Positions 29,429 to 38,766 of a DNA stretch of 64,000 nt are shown piece by piece. The notes under the pieces were generated by a model that searched no databases, was not told the origin of the DNA, and saw only the letters and a list, made by a program, of their open reading frames with translations. The DNA is from Lutibacter oricola (lineage in GTDB: Bacteria; Bacteroidota; Bacteroidia; Flavobacteriales; Flavobacteriaceae). Each line of letters starts with the position of its first letter. The first letter of the stretch is position 1. A program made the translations under genes and the position numbers. The stretch spans positions 173,114 to 237,113 of the forward strand of contig NZ_FNNJ01000005.1 of the NCBI RefSeq assembly GCF_900106565.1. Direction: 5' to 3'.

Positions 29429-31354
29429 ATGAAACGTAGAGATTTTTTTAAGAAAGGAACCAAAGGAGCAATTGCTGCCAGTTTAATACCTATTGCTGGT
29501 AATGCTTTTGAAATGAATTCAGACCTAGAAAAAATAAAACCAACAAATTGGGAACAGCAAGGAGCTGGGATAAAAGAAATTCCAAACCGTAAAAAAACAC
29601 TTAATTATGATGTTGCTGTTTTGGGTGCTGGATTGGCAGGAATTTGCGCAGCAGTTTCAGCAGCTAGAAACGGTGTCAAGACTGTTTTAGTTCAGGACCG
29701 TCCAGTTTTAGGAGGAAATAGCTCTAGCGAAATTAGAGTTCATGTAAACGGAGTAGGTCACTTAAAACCTGATAATTGGGCTGAACGTGAAACAGGAATT
29801 ATTGAAGAATTACTTTTGTTGAATAGGTTTCAAAACCCTCAGCAATCATTCCCTGTTTGGGATCACGTTTTATACGATTATGTACATCAAGTTGAAAATT
29901 TAGATTTAATGCTAAACACCCAAGCTATTGAAGCCAATATGGATGGTAATAAAATAGTTTCTGCCCGTTGTTGGCAATTAACTACTGAAACTGAATTCAC
30001 TATAAACGCTCAACAGTTTATAGACTGTTCTGGTGATGGAATGTTAGCAGCTTCAGCAGGTGCTATTTTTAGAACTGGTAGAGAGGCCTCTTCTGAATTT
30101 AACGAAGTTTACGCACCAAAGGTTGCTGATGGATGGCAAATGGGAGCTACTATTCTGTTTTCAACAAAAGATATGGGAAAACCAATGCCTTTTACACCGC
30201 CTTCTTACACTCTTAAATACGATGCTGAAAATGCATATAAAAGAAAAGTGAAACCATATGTTGGAGGTATCTGGTGGGTTGAAGTTGGAAGTGAAAATGA
30301 TATTATTGCCGAAGCCGAAACTAGCAGACATAAAATTATGGGGTATATGTATGGTGTTTGGGATTATATTAAAAACTCTGGAGACTTTCCAGATTCTGAA
30401 AATTTAGCGTTAGACTGGGTTGGAGCTGTACCAGGTAGAAGAGAATCTCGCAGGTTTATAGGAGATTATATACTTTCAGAAAAAGATTTAACGGAACACA
30501 GACATTTTGAAGATGGTGTTGCTTATGGCGGATGGAGCATTGACGAACACGGTGAAGGAGGAATAGAAAATTTAAAAGTTCCAGGTAGTTATTTCCACCA
30601 TCATTTCAAAAAAATATATGAAATTCCATACAGAAGCCTGTATTCAAAAAATATTGAAAATTTACAATTCTCAGGTCGAAATATAAGTCAAACCCATATT
30701 GCTCTTTCATCTTCAAGAGTTATGGCAACCTGTGCAACTATGGGACAAGCTACAGGTACGGCAGCTAGTTTGTGTGTAAAGAAAAATGTGAATCCAAGAG
30801 ATATTGCTCAAAACTATATAAATAATTTACAGGAACAATTATTAAGAGATGATTCTTATGTTCCTTTAAGACCTGCGAATGACAATCTAGATCTAGCTCG
30901 AAAGGCTAATTTAATATTTGGTTCATCTACATTATCAGGTAATGCTAAAAACCTTGTAAATGGAATTGCAAGAGATATAGATGGAAACATTAATCATTGG
31001 CAAGCAGATGGTTTAAATGCTGAACTACAATTAGAATGGAGTAAATCAATAAAACTTTCTAAAGTTGAAATTAAGTGCGACACGAATCTTAAAAAGAACA
31101 TTTTTATGCACAAGCTTTCACCTGAAAACAAAAAACACACAAGTGTTGTTCCTGCAGAATTATTAAAGTCTATGGAAGTTGAAGCTCGTATTAAAGGAGA
31201 ATGGGTAAAAGTTGGTGAAATAGACAATAATAAAACTCGACTTATTAAATTCAATTTTGACCAAATAAAAACTACAGCAGTTAGGTTAAAACTAAAAGAA
31301 ACATACGGATATAAAAACATTAAATTGTTTGAAGTAAGATGTTATGAAGCTTAA
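29429..31354 (+). CDS. Tat-exported FAD-dependent oxidoreductase with C-terminal discoidin-like domain
   Basis: A 641-residue protein. MKRRDFFKKG is a twin-arginine signal, implying export after folding with cofactor. The FAD-binding Rossmann motif is VLGAGLAGICAAVSAARNG (about residues 64-82), followed by the VLGGNSSSEIR segment typical of the FAD_oxidored (PF12831-like) family. The last 130 residues look like a beta-sandwich of the F5/8 type C or discoidin kind (SKVEIKCD, TTAVRLKLKE). It is the last gene of an operon with two sulfatases. Its substrate is unknown; an extracytoplasmic sugar oxidation is possible. This is the least explained enzyme of the locus. Confidence 0.8.
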   Translation: MKRRDFFKKGTKGAIAASLIPIAGNAFEMNSDLEKIKPTNWEQQGAGIKEIPNRKKTLNYDVAVLGAGLAGICAAVSAARNGVKTVLVQDRPVLGGNSSSEIRVHVNGVGHLKPDNWAERETGIIEELLLLNRFQNPQQSFPVWDHVLYDYVHQVENLDLMLNTQAIEANMDGNKIVSARCWQLTTETEFTINAQQFIDCSGDGMLAASAGAIFRTGREASSEFNEVYAPKVADGWQMGATILFSTKDMGKPMPFTPPSYTLKYDAENAYKRKVKPYVGGIWWVEVGSENDIIAEAETSRHKIMGYMYGVWDYIKNSGDFPDSENLALDWVGAVPGRRESRRFIGDYILSEKDLTEHRHFEDGVAYGGWSIDEHGEGGIENLKVPGSYFHHHFKKIYEIPYRSLYSKNIENLQFSGRNISQTHIALSSSRVMATCATMGQATGTAASLCVKKNVNPRDIAQNYINNLQEQLLRDDSYVPLRPANDNLDLARKANLIFGSSTLSGNAKNLVNGIARDIDGNINHWQADGLNAELQLEWSKSIKLSKVEIKCDTNLKKNIFMHKLSPENKKHTSVVPAELLKSMEVEARIKGEWVKVGEIDNNKTRLIKFNFDQIKTTAVRLKLKETYGYKNIKLFEVRCYEA

Positions 31355-31360
31355 AATTTT

Positions 31361-31391
31361 AAAAGTGCCTATAAACTATATGCACTTTTTT
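31361..31391 (+). terminator. Rho-independent terminator after the oxidoreductase
   Basis: An 8-bp stem, aaaagtgc (31361-31368) with gcactttt (31382-31389), has a 13-nt loop and is followed by T residues. It closes the sulfatase-oxidoreductase operon before rsgA. Confidence 0.7.
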
Positions 31392-31425
31392 ACTAATATT
31401 TTGTACGTTTAATTGGTTATCTTTA

Positions 31426-32514
31426 ATGTTCAATTACAACAAAAAAATAATGACACTAAATGATTTAGGGTTTAACAAACAATTAGACAACTATAGAATA
31501 GAACAAGGTTTAGATTCTTTTGAAGTTGCTCGTGTAATTTCAGAACATAAAGACCGATATACAGTTAAAACAGCTGCTAATGAATTTGATGCTGAACTTA
31601 TTGGAAACTTAAGGTTTTCTGCTGAATCTAAGCACGATTTACCTGCTGTTGGAGATTGGGTTGCTATTAGCGAATATGACGAAAACAAAGCATTAATTCA
31701 TTCTGTATACCCACGAACTTCAATTCTTGAAAGAAAAGCAATTGGTAAACTAGGCGAAACTCAAATTATTGCTACTAATATAGACGTTGGTATAATTGTA
31801 TTAGCAGTAAATAGAGATTTTAACATTAACAGAATAGAGCGTTATTTAACCATTTGTAATTCTTCAAAAATTGAACCTATAATACTAATTAGTAAAATTG
31901 ATTTAATTGATGCTTCAGAATTAAAGATATTATTAAATGAAATTAAAAAACGCATAAAAAATATTTCCATAATTGCAATAAGTAATCAATCTCAAATAGG
32001 TATAGATATTATTAAACAAAAACTAACCAAAGGTAAAACCTATTGTTTACTAGGCTCTTCAGGCGTTGGAAAATCAACATTAATAAATAGTCTAATGGGT
32101 AAAAACATTATGATTACAAAAGAAATTAGTGACAGTATTGATAGAGGAAAACACGCTACAACCCATAGAGAGTTGATTGTTTCGGAAAATGGAATTTTAA
32201 TTGACAATCCTGGAATGAGAGAAGTTGGAATTACAGACAATTCCGAAGCTCTTGAAATTACTTTTGATGAAATTACCAATTTAGCACTTAACTGTAAATT
32301 TAATGATTGCTCACATACAAATGAAAAAGGTTGTGCAATTATAGAAGCTTTGGAAAATGATGAATTAGATAATGATTCTTATCTTAATTTTCAGAAAATG
32401 GAACGTGAAAGAAACTTTTTTGACTCAAACCAAGAAGAAAGAAAAAAGAAAGATAAAGATTTAGGTAAACTGATTAAAAGAGTTGTAAAACAACGAAAAA
32501 AGCACAAGTTTTAA
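31426..32514 (+). CDS. rsgA: Ribosome small-subunit-dependent GTPase RsgA (YjeQ)
   Basis: A circularly permuted GTPase of 362 residues that helps mature the 30S subunit. An N-terminal OB-fold (about 30-110) precedes the permuted G domain, with P-loop GSSGVGKST near residues 210-218 and G3 motif DNPGMRE. A zinc-binding C-terminal helical part carries CKFNDCSHTNEKGC. The ATG at 31450 (MTLNDLGF) is an equally plausible start and gives the more usual N-terminus. It is a housekeeping gene with no role in glycan use, placed between the two halves of the locus. Confidence 0.93.
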   Translation: MFNYNKKIMTLNDLGFNKQLDNYRIEQGLDSFEVARVISEHKDRYTVKTAANEFDAELIGNLRFSAESKHDLPAVGDWVAISEYDENKALIHSVYPRTSILERKAIGKLGETQIIATNIDVGIIVLAVNRDFNINRIERYLTICNSSKIEPIILISKIDLIDASELKILLNEIKKRIKNISIIAISNQSQIGIDIIKQKLTKGKTYCLLGSSGVGKSTLINSLMGKNIMITKEISDSIDRGKHATTHRELIVSENGILIDNPGMREVGITDNSEALEITFDEITNLALNCKFNDCSHTNEKGCAIIEALENDELDNDSYLNFQKMERERNFFDSNQEERKKKDKDLGKLIKRVVKQRKKHKF

Positions 32515-32536
32515 ACAAGATATTATTCAAAAAAAA

Positions 32537-32575
32537 ACTCCTTCAAAATTAACATATTTCAAAGGAGTCTTTTTT
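32537..32575. terminator. Bidirectional terminator between rsgA and the convergent sulfatase
   Basis: Stem actcctt (32537-32543) pairs with aaggagt (32562-32568). An A run lies to the left and a T run to the right, so it can serve both rsgA and the minus-strand sulfatase. Confidence 0.75.
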
Positions 32576-32592
32576 ATCAAACTAATTTTTAA

Positions 32593-33975
32593 CTAGTTTC
32601 TATATCTATCCATTCTATCTATATCAACTTTTTCGAATTTCTTTTGAAGTAACCAAGCTGGTCTTTCTAGAGTTAATTCCCAATGATATAATTTTTTGAA
32701 TAATTGCTTTACTCTATCTGGATAATAAACTGCTAAATTTTTCTTTTCTGAAGGATCATCTTCAATATTAAATAACTCTGCAGGTCTATCAGAGTATCTA
32801 ATTAATTTCCAGTCTCCATCTCTAACAGCTGCTCTTGCTCCTAATTTCCAGAATAATTCCTTGTGCGGACGTTCTGTATTTAAACCTTGAACAAAAGGTA
32901 CAATATTAACACCATCTACATTCTTCAAATCTTTAGTTTTCCCACCTCCTGCTGCATAAAAAGTAGGTAATAAATCTAGAGTGCTAATTGGGTAATTATA
33001 CGTTGTATTTTCTTGAATTTTCCCTGGCCACTTCATTAAAAACGGCACACGAATACCACCTTCTAAGTGGTTAGATTTTGTTCCACTTAACGGTAAATTA
33101 ATTGAAGCATTTTTATCTGTTGGACCTCCATTATCATTTGAAAAAACAACTAAAGTATTATCCTCTAAACCAAGTTCTTTTAGCTTATCTAAAACATTTC
33201 CACAGGCTCTATCCAACCCTAAAGTCATAGCTGCAACTTCTTGTCTTTTACCTGTTAGTTCAGGAAACTTTGCTAAATCTTCTTTAGTAGCGTGCATTGG
33301 TGTATGAACCGCATTAAATGAAAGCACAATAAAAAATGGTTTTTTCTTATTGCGTGTCATAAAATCAATTGCTTCATCAGCAAGCTTATCTGTTAAATAG
33401 CCATCGTGCTCTTTAAAATTTCCAAAGTTCTTTTCTAACTTATTCAATTCTTCTTGTGGTGGTTTTGTATATGCCCAATAATCTCTTGCACCACCTCTAA
33501 AACCGTAAAACTCATCGAAACCTCTTTTCATAGGATGAAACTTATCTGCACCACCTAAATGCCATTTTCCATAAAAAGCAGTTTGGTATCCAATACTTTT
33601 CATATAATCTCCCATAGTAGTTTCAGTCAAAGGAATTCCCATATTAGGGCCGTCTAACCCAGACATTTTACTCATATATTGAGGAACATTATTCTCTTCG
33701 AACCCAAAACGTTGCTGGTATCTACCTGTTAACAAACCAGCTCTTGAAGGACCGCAAACTGATGCAGAAACGTAACCTTGTGTAAATTGAACTCCTTCTG
33801 AAGCCAACTTATCTAAATTAGGAGTTATCATTACTTCACTTCCTTGAAAACCAAAATCTGCATACCCTGCATCATCCGAAAATAATAAAATAACGTTTGG
33901 TTGTTTTTGTGCACTTGTATATTGAAATACCAATGACACAATAACCAATACTAAAACCGTTTTTAAATTTTTCAT
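32593..33975 (-). CDS. S1-family sulfatase, exported (arylsulfatase A / GALNS-like)
   Basis: A 460-residue sulfatase with a cleavable signal peptide (residues 1-22, ending TSAQ). C74 in CGPSRAG is the formylglycine site. [11 protein letters not shown] and FYGKWHLGG carry the metal-binding and catalytic residues. It is of the N-acetylgalactosamine-6-sulfatase type and clearly different from the three plus-strand sulfatases. S1_19, the group of carrageenan 4S-sulfatases, is a plausible placement that I cannot verify. It is monocistronic, with a terminator-like hairpin just upstream that insulates it from the permease operon. Confidence 0.9.
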   Translation of the reverse strand: MKNLKTVLVLVIVSLVFQYTSAQKQPNVILLFSDDAGYADFGFQGSEVMITPNLDKLASEGVQFTQGYVSASVCGPSRAGLLTGRYQQRFGFEENNVPQYMSKMSGLDGPNMGIPLTETTMGDYMKSIGYQTAFYGKWHLGGADKFHPMKRGFDEFYGFRGGARDYWAYTKPPQEELNKLEKNFGNFKEHDGYLTDKLADEAIDFMTRNKKKPFFIVLSFNAVHTPMHATKEDLAKFPELTGKRQEVAAMTLGLDRACGNVLDKLKELGLEDNTLVVFSNDNGGPTDKNASINLPLSGTKSNHLEGGIRVPFLMKWPGKIQENTTYNYPISTLDLLPTFYAAGGGKTKDLKNVDGVNIVPFVQGLNTERPHKELFWKLGARAAVRDGDWKLIRYSDRPAELFNIEDDPSEKKNLAVYYPDRVKQLFKKLYHWELTLERPAWLLQKKFEKVDIDRMDRYRN

Positions 33976-33999
33976 AATTTTATATTTATTATTAAAAAC

Positions 34000-34032
34000 A
34001 ACTAATCCACAATAAAAATTGTGGAATTAGTT
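34000..34032 (-). terminator. Terminator of the cycloisomerase-permease operon
   Basis: AACTAATCCACAAT (34000-34013) pairs with 34018-34032, with one bulged A and a 4-nt loop. On the minus strand it is followed by TGTTTTTAAT. It ends the operon whose last gene stops at 34096. Confidence 0.65.
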
Positions 34033-34047
34033 TATTGCACAAAACTT

Positions 34048-34062
34048 AAGTTAACCGACTTT
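34048..34062. repeat. 15-bp sequence shared with 9329-9343
   Basis: AAGTTAACCGACTTT is an exact copy of the sequence between the TPR-LuxR and AraC genes. Here it lies 73 nt or more upstream of the minus-strand sulfatase start and after the permease stop. Confidence 0.35.
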
Positions 34063-34095
34063 TTTTATACAATTAATTGTTTATACTTTTCTACT

Positions 34096-35109
34096 CTAAG
34101 AATAACCCATTACAACTACCGCAACAATAATTACAAATACACCTAGTAGCATTATGTAAAAAGGTTTTTTTGCACCTTCCCATTCTTTATTCAAATAAGA
34201 CCATATATTACCAACAATTAAAGAAAGACCTAACATAATTGGCCAAGCAATTACATCTCCAAGACTTCCCATAAGCGTTGCTCCTTGCCCATATATTCCT
34301 AAAGCACCAAACCAAAGTATAGCTGCTCCAATAGACCAAGCATATGCTTTTCCAGCATTTGGTGTTGAGAATGAACTCCACGTATTATTTTTGAATAATA
34401 AGAATAGTGCGTAACCTGCATTTATTGCAAATCCACCCCAAAGTACAACTACCCAAATAGCTAAACTACTGTTACGTGCAATTGCTCCGGCTTCTTGTGC
34501 TATAGCACCTATTGCACTTCCTTCAGCAAAACCAATTGCTAAAAAGGCTGATAAGAATCCACTTAAAACCGCTATAATTATTCCTAATTTTAAATTTACT
34601 TTTTCTCCACTAGCTTCAGTAATTGCTTGTAATTTGTCTTTTTGCACACCAGCATAAGCGGTAATTGCAACTCCAACAACCATTAAAGCTACTCCTCCTA
34701 AAATATAAGGTAATGCTGGTATCATACTTTGATATTGAGCATCATCAGCAGTAAATAAAGGAATTAAACCACCTGCAGCGGCACAAACTCCCATTACAAT
34801 TCCATAGGTTAAAGAAATCCCGATATAAGGAACACTTTTTCCAAACATAATTCCTCCAACTCCCCACAAAGCTCCAAAAGCCATAGCCATTAACATATCT
34901 TCTGAAGGTGCACTTGTAACTACACTAAATAAATCTGGGGTTACAAAATACGCCCATAAAGTTGGTAATAATATCATGGCGAATAGTGAATGAACTAACC
35001 ACCAAGCCTCCCATTTTAGGGGGTTCATAAATTTCATTCCAAGTCCAAAAGAACCTTGAAAAATACTAGCAAAAATTACTAGCAAAAAAGGAAAAAGCAT
35101 TGATTCCAT
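34096..35109 (-). CDS. RhaT-like sugar/proton symporter (DMT superfamily)
   Basis: A 337-residue inner-membrane protein with about ten hydrophobic helices, related to the L-rhamnose-proton symporter RhaT. The N-terminal FQGSFGLGMKFMNPLKWEAW segment and the pattern of short loops fit that family. It is the last gene of the catabolic operon, 6 nt after the aldolase, so its cargo should be a product of carrageenan breakdown, most simply 3,6-anhydro-D-galactose (inference). A second, unrelated transporter (MFS) lies at 10540, implying at least two imported sugars. Confidence 0.85.
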   Translation of the reverse strand: MESMLFPFLLVIFASIFQGSFGLGMKFMNPLKWEAWWLVHSLFAMILLPTLWAYFVTPDLFSVVTSAPSEDMLMAMAFGALWGVGGIMFGKSVPYIGISLTYGIVMGVCAAAGGLIPLFTADDAQYQSMIPALPYILGGVALMVVGVAITAYAGVQKDKLQAITEASGEKVNLKLGIIIAVLSGFLSAFLAIGFAEGSAIGAIAQEAGAIARNSSLAIWVVVLWGGFAINAGYALFLLFKNNTWSSFSTPNAGKAYAWSIGAAILWFGALGIYGQGATLMGSLGDVIAWPIMLGLSLIVGNIWSYLNKEWEGAKKPFYIMLLGVFVIIVAVVVMGYS

Positions 35110-35115
35110 ATATAT

Positions 35116-35880
35116 TTAATTGTTAAGTTGATTTGTAATTTCTTTAAAATTTTTCATTATTAATCCAACATCTACAGCGTAAGATATGTATTGAACTCCT
35201 ATTGATTTCCACATTTTAGCATCTTCGACAGATTCAGTAAAAGTTCCAACTGCCTTACCATATTGTTGGGCAAGTTTTACGGCATCTTTCATTGCTTTCA
35301 TAACTTTCTCGTGTTTAACTTCTCCCGGAACACCACAAGATTGAGATAAATCATAAGGCCCTAGAAAAATAACATCAATGCCTTCAACAGAAACTATTTC
35401 TGAAAGGTTTTCGATACCTTCCATACCTTCAATATGAATTATAGTAGTAATAGAATCATTGGCTGAACCAAAATGAGTTGCACCATCTATTGCAGTATAA
35501 TCAGCAGCTCGCACATATCTACACATACCTCTTTCTCCTTTAGGATAAAAAGATGTTGCTTTTACAACTTTTTGTGCGTCTTCTTTCGTACAAATTTGTG
35601 GTACTTGAACACATTTTGCGCCAATATCTAACGTTCTTAAAATTAGAGTTTCAGAATTTTCAGTAACTCTTACAATAGGAGTTAATCCTCTTGCTTCAGC
35701 AGCTCTAATCATATTCTGAACAGACTCGGTTCCGTAAGGACCGTGTTCCATATCAATTATTACAAAATTAAAACCACTTAAGGCTGCAATTTCTACAATT
35801 GCTGGGTCTTGAATTTTGCAAAAAGGACCGTATACGGTATCTCCTTTTGTTAAGCTATCTTTTAGTAGATTGGTTACCAT
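35116..35880 (-). CDS. HpcH/HpaI-family aldolase (2-keto-3-deoxy-sugar-acid aldolase)
   Basis: A 254-residue class II pyruvate aldolase of the HpcH/HpaI family (relatives: GarL, YfaU). VIIDMEHGPYG and IIHIEGMEGIENL carry the histidine and acidic metal-binding residues. It would cleave an unphosphorylated 2-keto-3-deoxy acid to pyruvate and an aldehyde. Only 1 nt separates it from the aldehyde dehydrogenase and 6 nt from the permease. The locus also has a kinase and KDPG-type aldolase at its other end, so two routes from 2-keto-3-deoxygalactonate to pyruvate seem to be encoded. Confidence 0.88.
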   Translation of the reverse strand: MVTNLLKDSLTKGDTVYGPFCKIQDPAIVEIAALSGFNFVIIDMEHGPYGTESVQNMIRAAEARGLTPIVRVTENSETLILRTLDIGAKCVQVPQICTKEDAQKVVKATSFYPKGERGMCRYVRAADYTAIDGATHFGSANDSITTIIHIEGMEGIENLSEIVSVEGIDVIFLGPYDLSQSCGVPGEVKHEKVMKAMKDAVKLAQQYGKAVGTFTESVEDAKMWKSIGVQYISYAVDVGLIMKNFKEITNQLNN

Positions 35881-35881
35881 T

Positions 35882-37336
35882 TTACAAGGCTGTAGAAACT
35901 CTCTTTTTAACTAAATAATCATCTAAAGCTAGGTGAGAACAATCGTGACCAATACCACTATTTTTAATTCCACCGTGCGGTAAATAAATAGCATATTTTA
36001 CACCATTAATTTGTATTTCACCAAACTCTAAATCTTCTGTAAAACGCTCAATTCTTTTATGATTGTTTGTAAAAATATAGGAAGCTAATCCATACTCTGT
36101 ATCGTTTGCCATTTCTAATACTTCATCATCAGTATCAAAACTCATAATACCTGCAACGGGTCCAAAAGTTTCTTTTCTAAATAAATCCATTTCTGTAGTT
36201 ATTCCAGAAACAACTGTAGGTTCAATCCAGTTTCCATCTTCTGGAAAACCTTCTGGAACTTTTCCTCCGTATTCTAATTTTGCGCCTTTGCTAACGGCAT
36301 CTTCAACTAAATCAAACATTCTATCTCTGTCTGATTTTGATACTACAGGTCCCATAAATACATCTGGATTTTCTTTAATTCCAAATCCTAATTTTAATTC
36401 TGAAGTTCTTTTAACAAAAGCTTTTACAAACTTGTCGTAAATATTTTTATGAACCATTACTCTATTTGCTGCAACACAAATTTGACCTGAATTATGGAAA
36501 TTCAATACCACAGCTAAGTTTAAAGCTGCTTCAAAATCTGCATCTTCAAATACCATAAATGGTGCGTTTCCACCCAATTCCATTCCTAATTTTTTGATAG
36601 AAGTTGTACTATCTGCAATTACTTTTTGACCAGTAGCTGTTGAACCAATCATAGTTAATATAGCTGGAATTTTACTTTTTGTCATTGGTGTTGCAACTTC
36701 TCTACTAGAACCTGCAACTATATTTACAACGCCTGCTGGAAAATTAATGCTATGCATAATTTCTCCAATCATATATGTTGATAAAGGAGATAATGTAGAT
36801 GGTTTTATTATTAACGAACACCCTGCAGCTAAAGCTGGTCCTAATTTAAAACCAACATTTAACAATGGAAAATTCCAAGCTAAATATGCAACCGCAACAC
36901 CTGCTGGTTTCGAAATCATTTTATGAGTATGCGTATTCTCATAATCTGGAATTTGCTCTTCTCTTAAGTTTTTCATTGCAGCCGGATACCATTCTAAAGC
37001 ATTTACAACTGCCTCAATATCTTCAGCGGCGCCACCATAGGTTTTACCCATTTCGTGAACCATTGCTGTTTTTAATTCGTGTTCTTTATCTAACACTGCT
37101 GAACGTAATTTAGTCATCCATTCAGTTCTTTCAGCCAACGATAATTTAGACCAATATTTAAATCCTTTATCTGCCGCTTCTAAAGCTTTTTCAGCATCAG
37201 CAGTTCCTGCTTTTGCAATTTGAGCTATAACTTCTCCTGTTGCTGGGCAAACTACATCTTCTCTTTCTCCACTTACTGAATCTAAAAGCTCACCCCCTAT
37301 ATATAGTTTTTTATATCCGAAATTTTGAGTTTTCAT
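35882..37336 (-). CDS. NAD(P)-dependent aldehyde dehydrogenase, putative 3,6-anhydro-D-galactose dehydrogenase
   Basis: A 484-residue aldehyde dehydrogenase with catalytic C287 (NSGQICVAANR), general base E253 (GMELGGNAPF) and the cofactor-binding GSTATGQ segment. Cytoplasmic, no signal peptide. In characterised carrageenan pathways the first intracellular step oxidises 3,6-anhydro-D-galactose to the anhydro-galactonate by an enzyme of this superfamily (DauA). The neighbouring enolase-superfamily gene supplies the next step, which supports this role. Oxidation of another aldehyde, such as a glyceraldehyde formed by the HpaI-type aldolase, is the main alternative. Confidence 0.85.
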   Translation of the reverse strand: MKTQNFGYKKLYIGGELLDSVSGEREDVVCPATGEVIAQIAKAGTADAEKALEAADKGFKYWSKLSLAERTEWMTKLRSAVLDKEHELKTAMVHEMGKTYGGAAEDIEAVVNALEWYPAAMKNLREEQIPDYENTHTHKMISKPAGVAVAYLAWNFPLLNVGFKLGPALAAGCSLIIKPSTLSPLSTYMIGEIMHSINFPAGVVNIVAGSSREVATPMTKSKIPAILTMIGSTATGQKVIADSTTSIKKLGMELGGNAPFMVFEDADFEAALNLAVVLNFHNSGQICVAANRVMVHKNIYDKFVKAFVKRTSELKLGFGIKENPDVFMGPVVSKSDRDRMFDLVEDAVSKGAKLEYGGKVPEGFPEDGNWIEPTVVSGITTEMDLFRKETFGPVAGIMSFDTDDEVLEMANDTEYGLASYIFTNNHKRIERFTEDLEFGEIQINGVKYAIYLPHGGIKNSGIGHDCSHLALDDYLVKKRVSTAL

Positions 37337-37346
37337 TTTGTATATT

Positions 37347-38504
37347 TTAAATAATTGGACTTTCTACTAAGTTTGTTGAAACTGAATATTCTCTTAAAAC
37401 ATTCTCATCAATATCAATACCTAATCCTGGCCTTGTTGGAACTTCTATCATTCCATCTTTCATTTCTATTTTTGGGTAGGTAAGTTTTTCTCTTAACCCA
37501 TTTTCCGTTTGATCGTATTCCATTAAAAACTCTGGAGCATACATTCTTCCTGGTATAGCTTCTAAATTTGAAATAAAATGTAATGCTACGTGAATACCTA
37601 TTGAAGTTCCCCAAGTGTGTGGAATAATATCAATACCATTTGCACTTGCTATTGCTGAAATTCTTTTAGCCTCGGTTAAACCTCCACTTGCACAAATATC
37701 TGGCTGAATAATATCTACAGATTTATTTTTTATTAATTGTTGAAATCCAAAACGAAAATACTCACATTCACCTCCTGAAATTGGAATGGTAGTTTTACTC
37801 CTCAGTTCTCTAGATTGCTCATAAAACTCTGGAGAAATAGGTTCTTCGAACCAACCGATATCGTATTTCTCAATTTTTCTTGCTAATTCTGTAGCTTCTC
37901 TTAACGTATATGCGTGATTAGAATCTACCATTAAACCAATATCTGGCCCTATTGCTTCACGAATAGCTTTTACAATTTCAATATCCTTTTTTATACCTAA
38001 TCCAACTTTCATTTTCATAGATTTAAAACCTTGCTCTACATACATTTTGGCCTCTTCCACCAATCCTTCCGCAGGGTTTTCATAATTAGTAAAGTATAAA
38101 CCTGTTGCATACGGTCTAATTTTAGTTCTTAATGCTCCACCAAGTAATGTTGAAACTGGTAAGCCTAAAATTTTACCTTTTAGATCCCATATTGCAATAT
38201 CAATTGCACTTATAGAAGCAGCTAAAACACCTCTTCTAGCAAAATCTAATGTTTTTCGATACATATGGTTCCACACAACTTCATTTTCTAACGGGTTCAA
38301 CCCAACTACATGAGGCGCCAATAGTTTTACACCTTCTTCTAAAACAGCTGCAGGTCCATATCCTTCTCCCCAACCATAACTACCATCTGAAGCAGTTACT
38401 TTAACAACACATATACATCTCTCTGAATATTCCCATTGAGAAAAGAAAAAACTTTTTGACAGTTTATCTTTAAGTATGAACGTTTCTATTTTTTCAATTG
38501 TCAT
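37347..38504 (-). CDS. Enolase-superfamily enzyme, putative 3,6-anhydro-D-galactonate cycloisomerase
   Basis: A 385-residue mandelate racemase/muconate cycloisomerase-type protein. Metal ligands appear to be D194 (VDSNHAY), E220 (WFEEPIS) and E246 (GGECEYF). Catalytic bases are K164/K166 in KMKVG and H296 (IPHTWGT). Relatives act as sugar-acid dehydratases; in carrageenan catabolism a member of this superfamily (DauB) opens 3,6-anhydro-D-galactonate to 2-keto-3-deoxy-D-galactonate. It is the first gene of the operon with the dehydrogenase 10 nt downstream. A galactonate-type dehydratase activity is the main alternative. Confidence 0.85.
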   Translation of the reverse strand: MTIEKIETFILKDKLSKSFFFSQWEYSERCICVVKVTASDGSYGWGEGYGPAAVLEEGVKLLAPHVVGLNPLENEVVWNHMYRKTLDFARRGVLAASISAIDIAIWDLKGKILGLPVSTLLGGALRTKIRPYATGLYFTNYENPAEGLVEEAKMYVEQGFKSMKMKVGLGIKKDIEIVKAIREAIGPDIGLMVDSNHAYTLREATELARKIEKYDIGWFEEPISPEFYEQSRELRSKTTIPISGGECEYFRFGFQQLIKNKSVDIIQPDICASGGLTEAKRISAIASANGIDIIPHTWGTSIGIHVALHFISNLEAIPGRMYAPEFLMEYDQTENGLREKLTYPKIEMKDGMIEVPTRPGLGIDIDENVLREYSVSTNLVESPII

Positions 38505-38587
38505 AATTATATTTTTATAAAAAAGTCTTTATTATTTTAAACAAATAAGATTTTCTATTTCTAGTATAAAATTAAATGTTCTTAATA

Positions 38588-38652
38588 CCATATTAATCAC
38601 CATTATTATCTTAAACAAATCAAATTTTACCTTAATAAAAGTCACTTTTTAC
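38588..38652 (-). promoter_or_regulatory. Putative paired operator of the cycloisomerase operon
   Basis: Read on the minus strand, GTAAAAAGTG starts at 38652 and GTAAAATTTG at 38630, 22 nt apart. At exactly 39 nt after the second start the sequence reads ATGGTATTAAG, which matches the TTTGTATTAAG of the SusC promoter in its last nine bases except for one. The spacing is 22 rather than 21 nt and the TTTG is degenerate, so this is a weaker member of the group. Confidence 0.45.
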
Positions 38653-38722
38653 CTCAATTTTTGGCCTTAAACACTTAATTTATTCGAAATATGTTTATAA
38701 AGGTAAGATTCATTTTTAAAAC

Positions 38723-38750
38723 AAAAAACCGCTTTAAAAAGCGGTTTTTT
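38723..38750 (-). terminator. Terminator of the SusCD operon
   Basis: An 11-bp stem (38723-38733 with 38740-38750), aaaaaaccgct with agcggtttttt, has a 6-nt loop and A and T runs on the two sides. It lies just after the stop codon of the surface glycan-binding protein gene. Confidence 0.87.
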
Positions 38751-38766
38751 ATTTATATAAACATTG

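Noticed and set aside
30994..31320. Minus-strand 108-codon frame inside the FAD oxidoreductase gene
   Set aside because: Antisense of the C-terminal domain of a well-supported gene, with no feature of its own.
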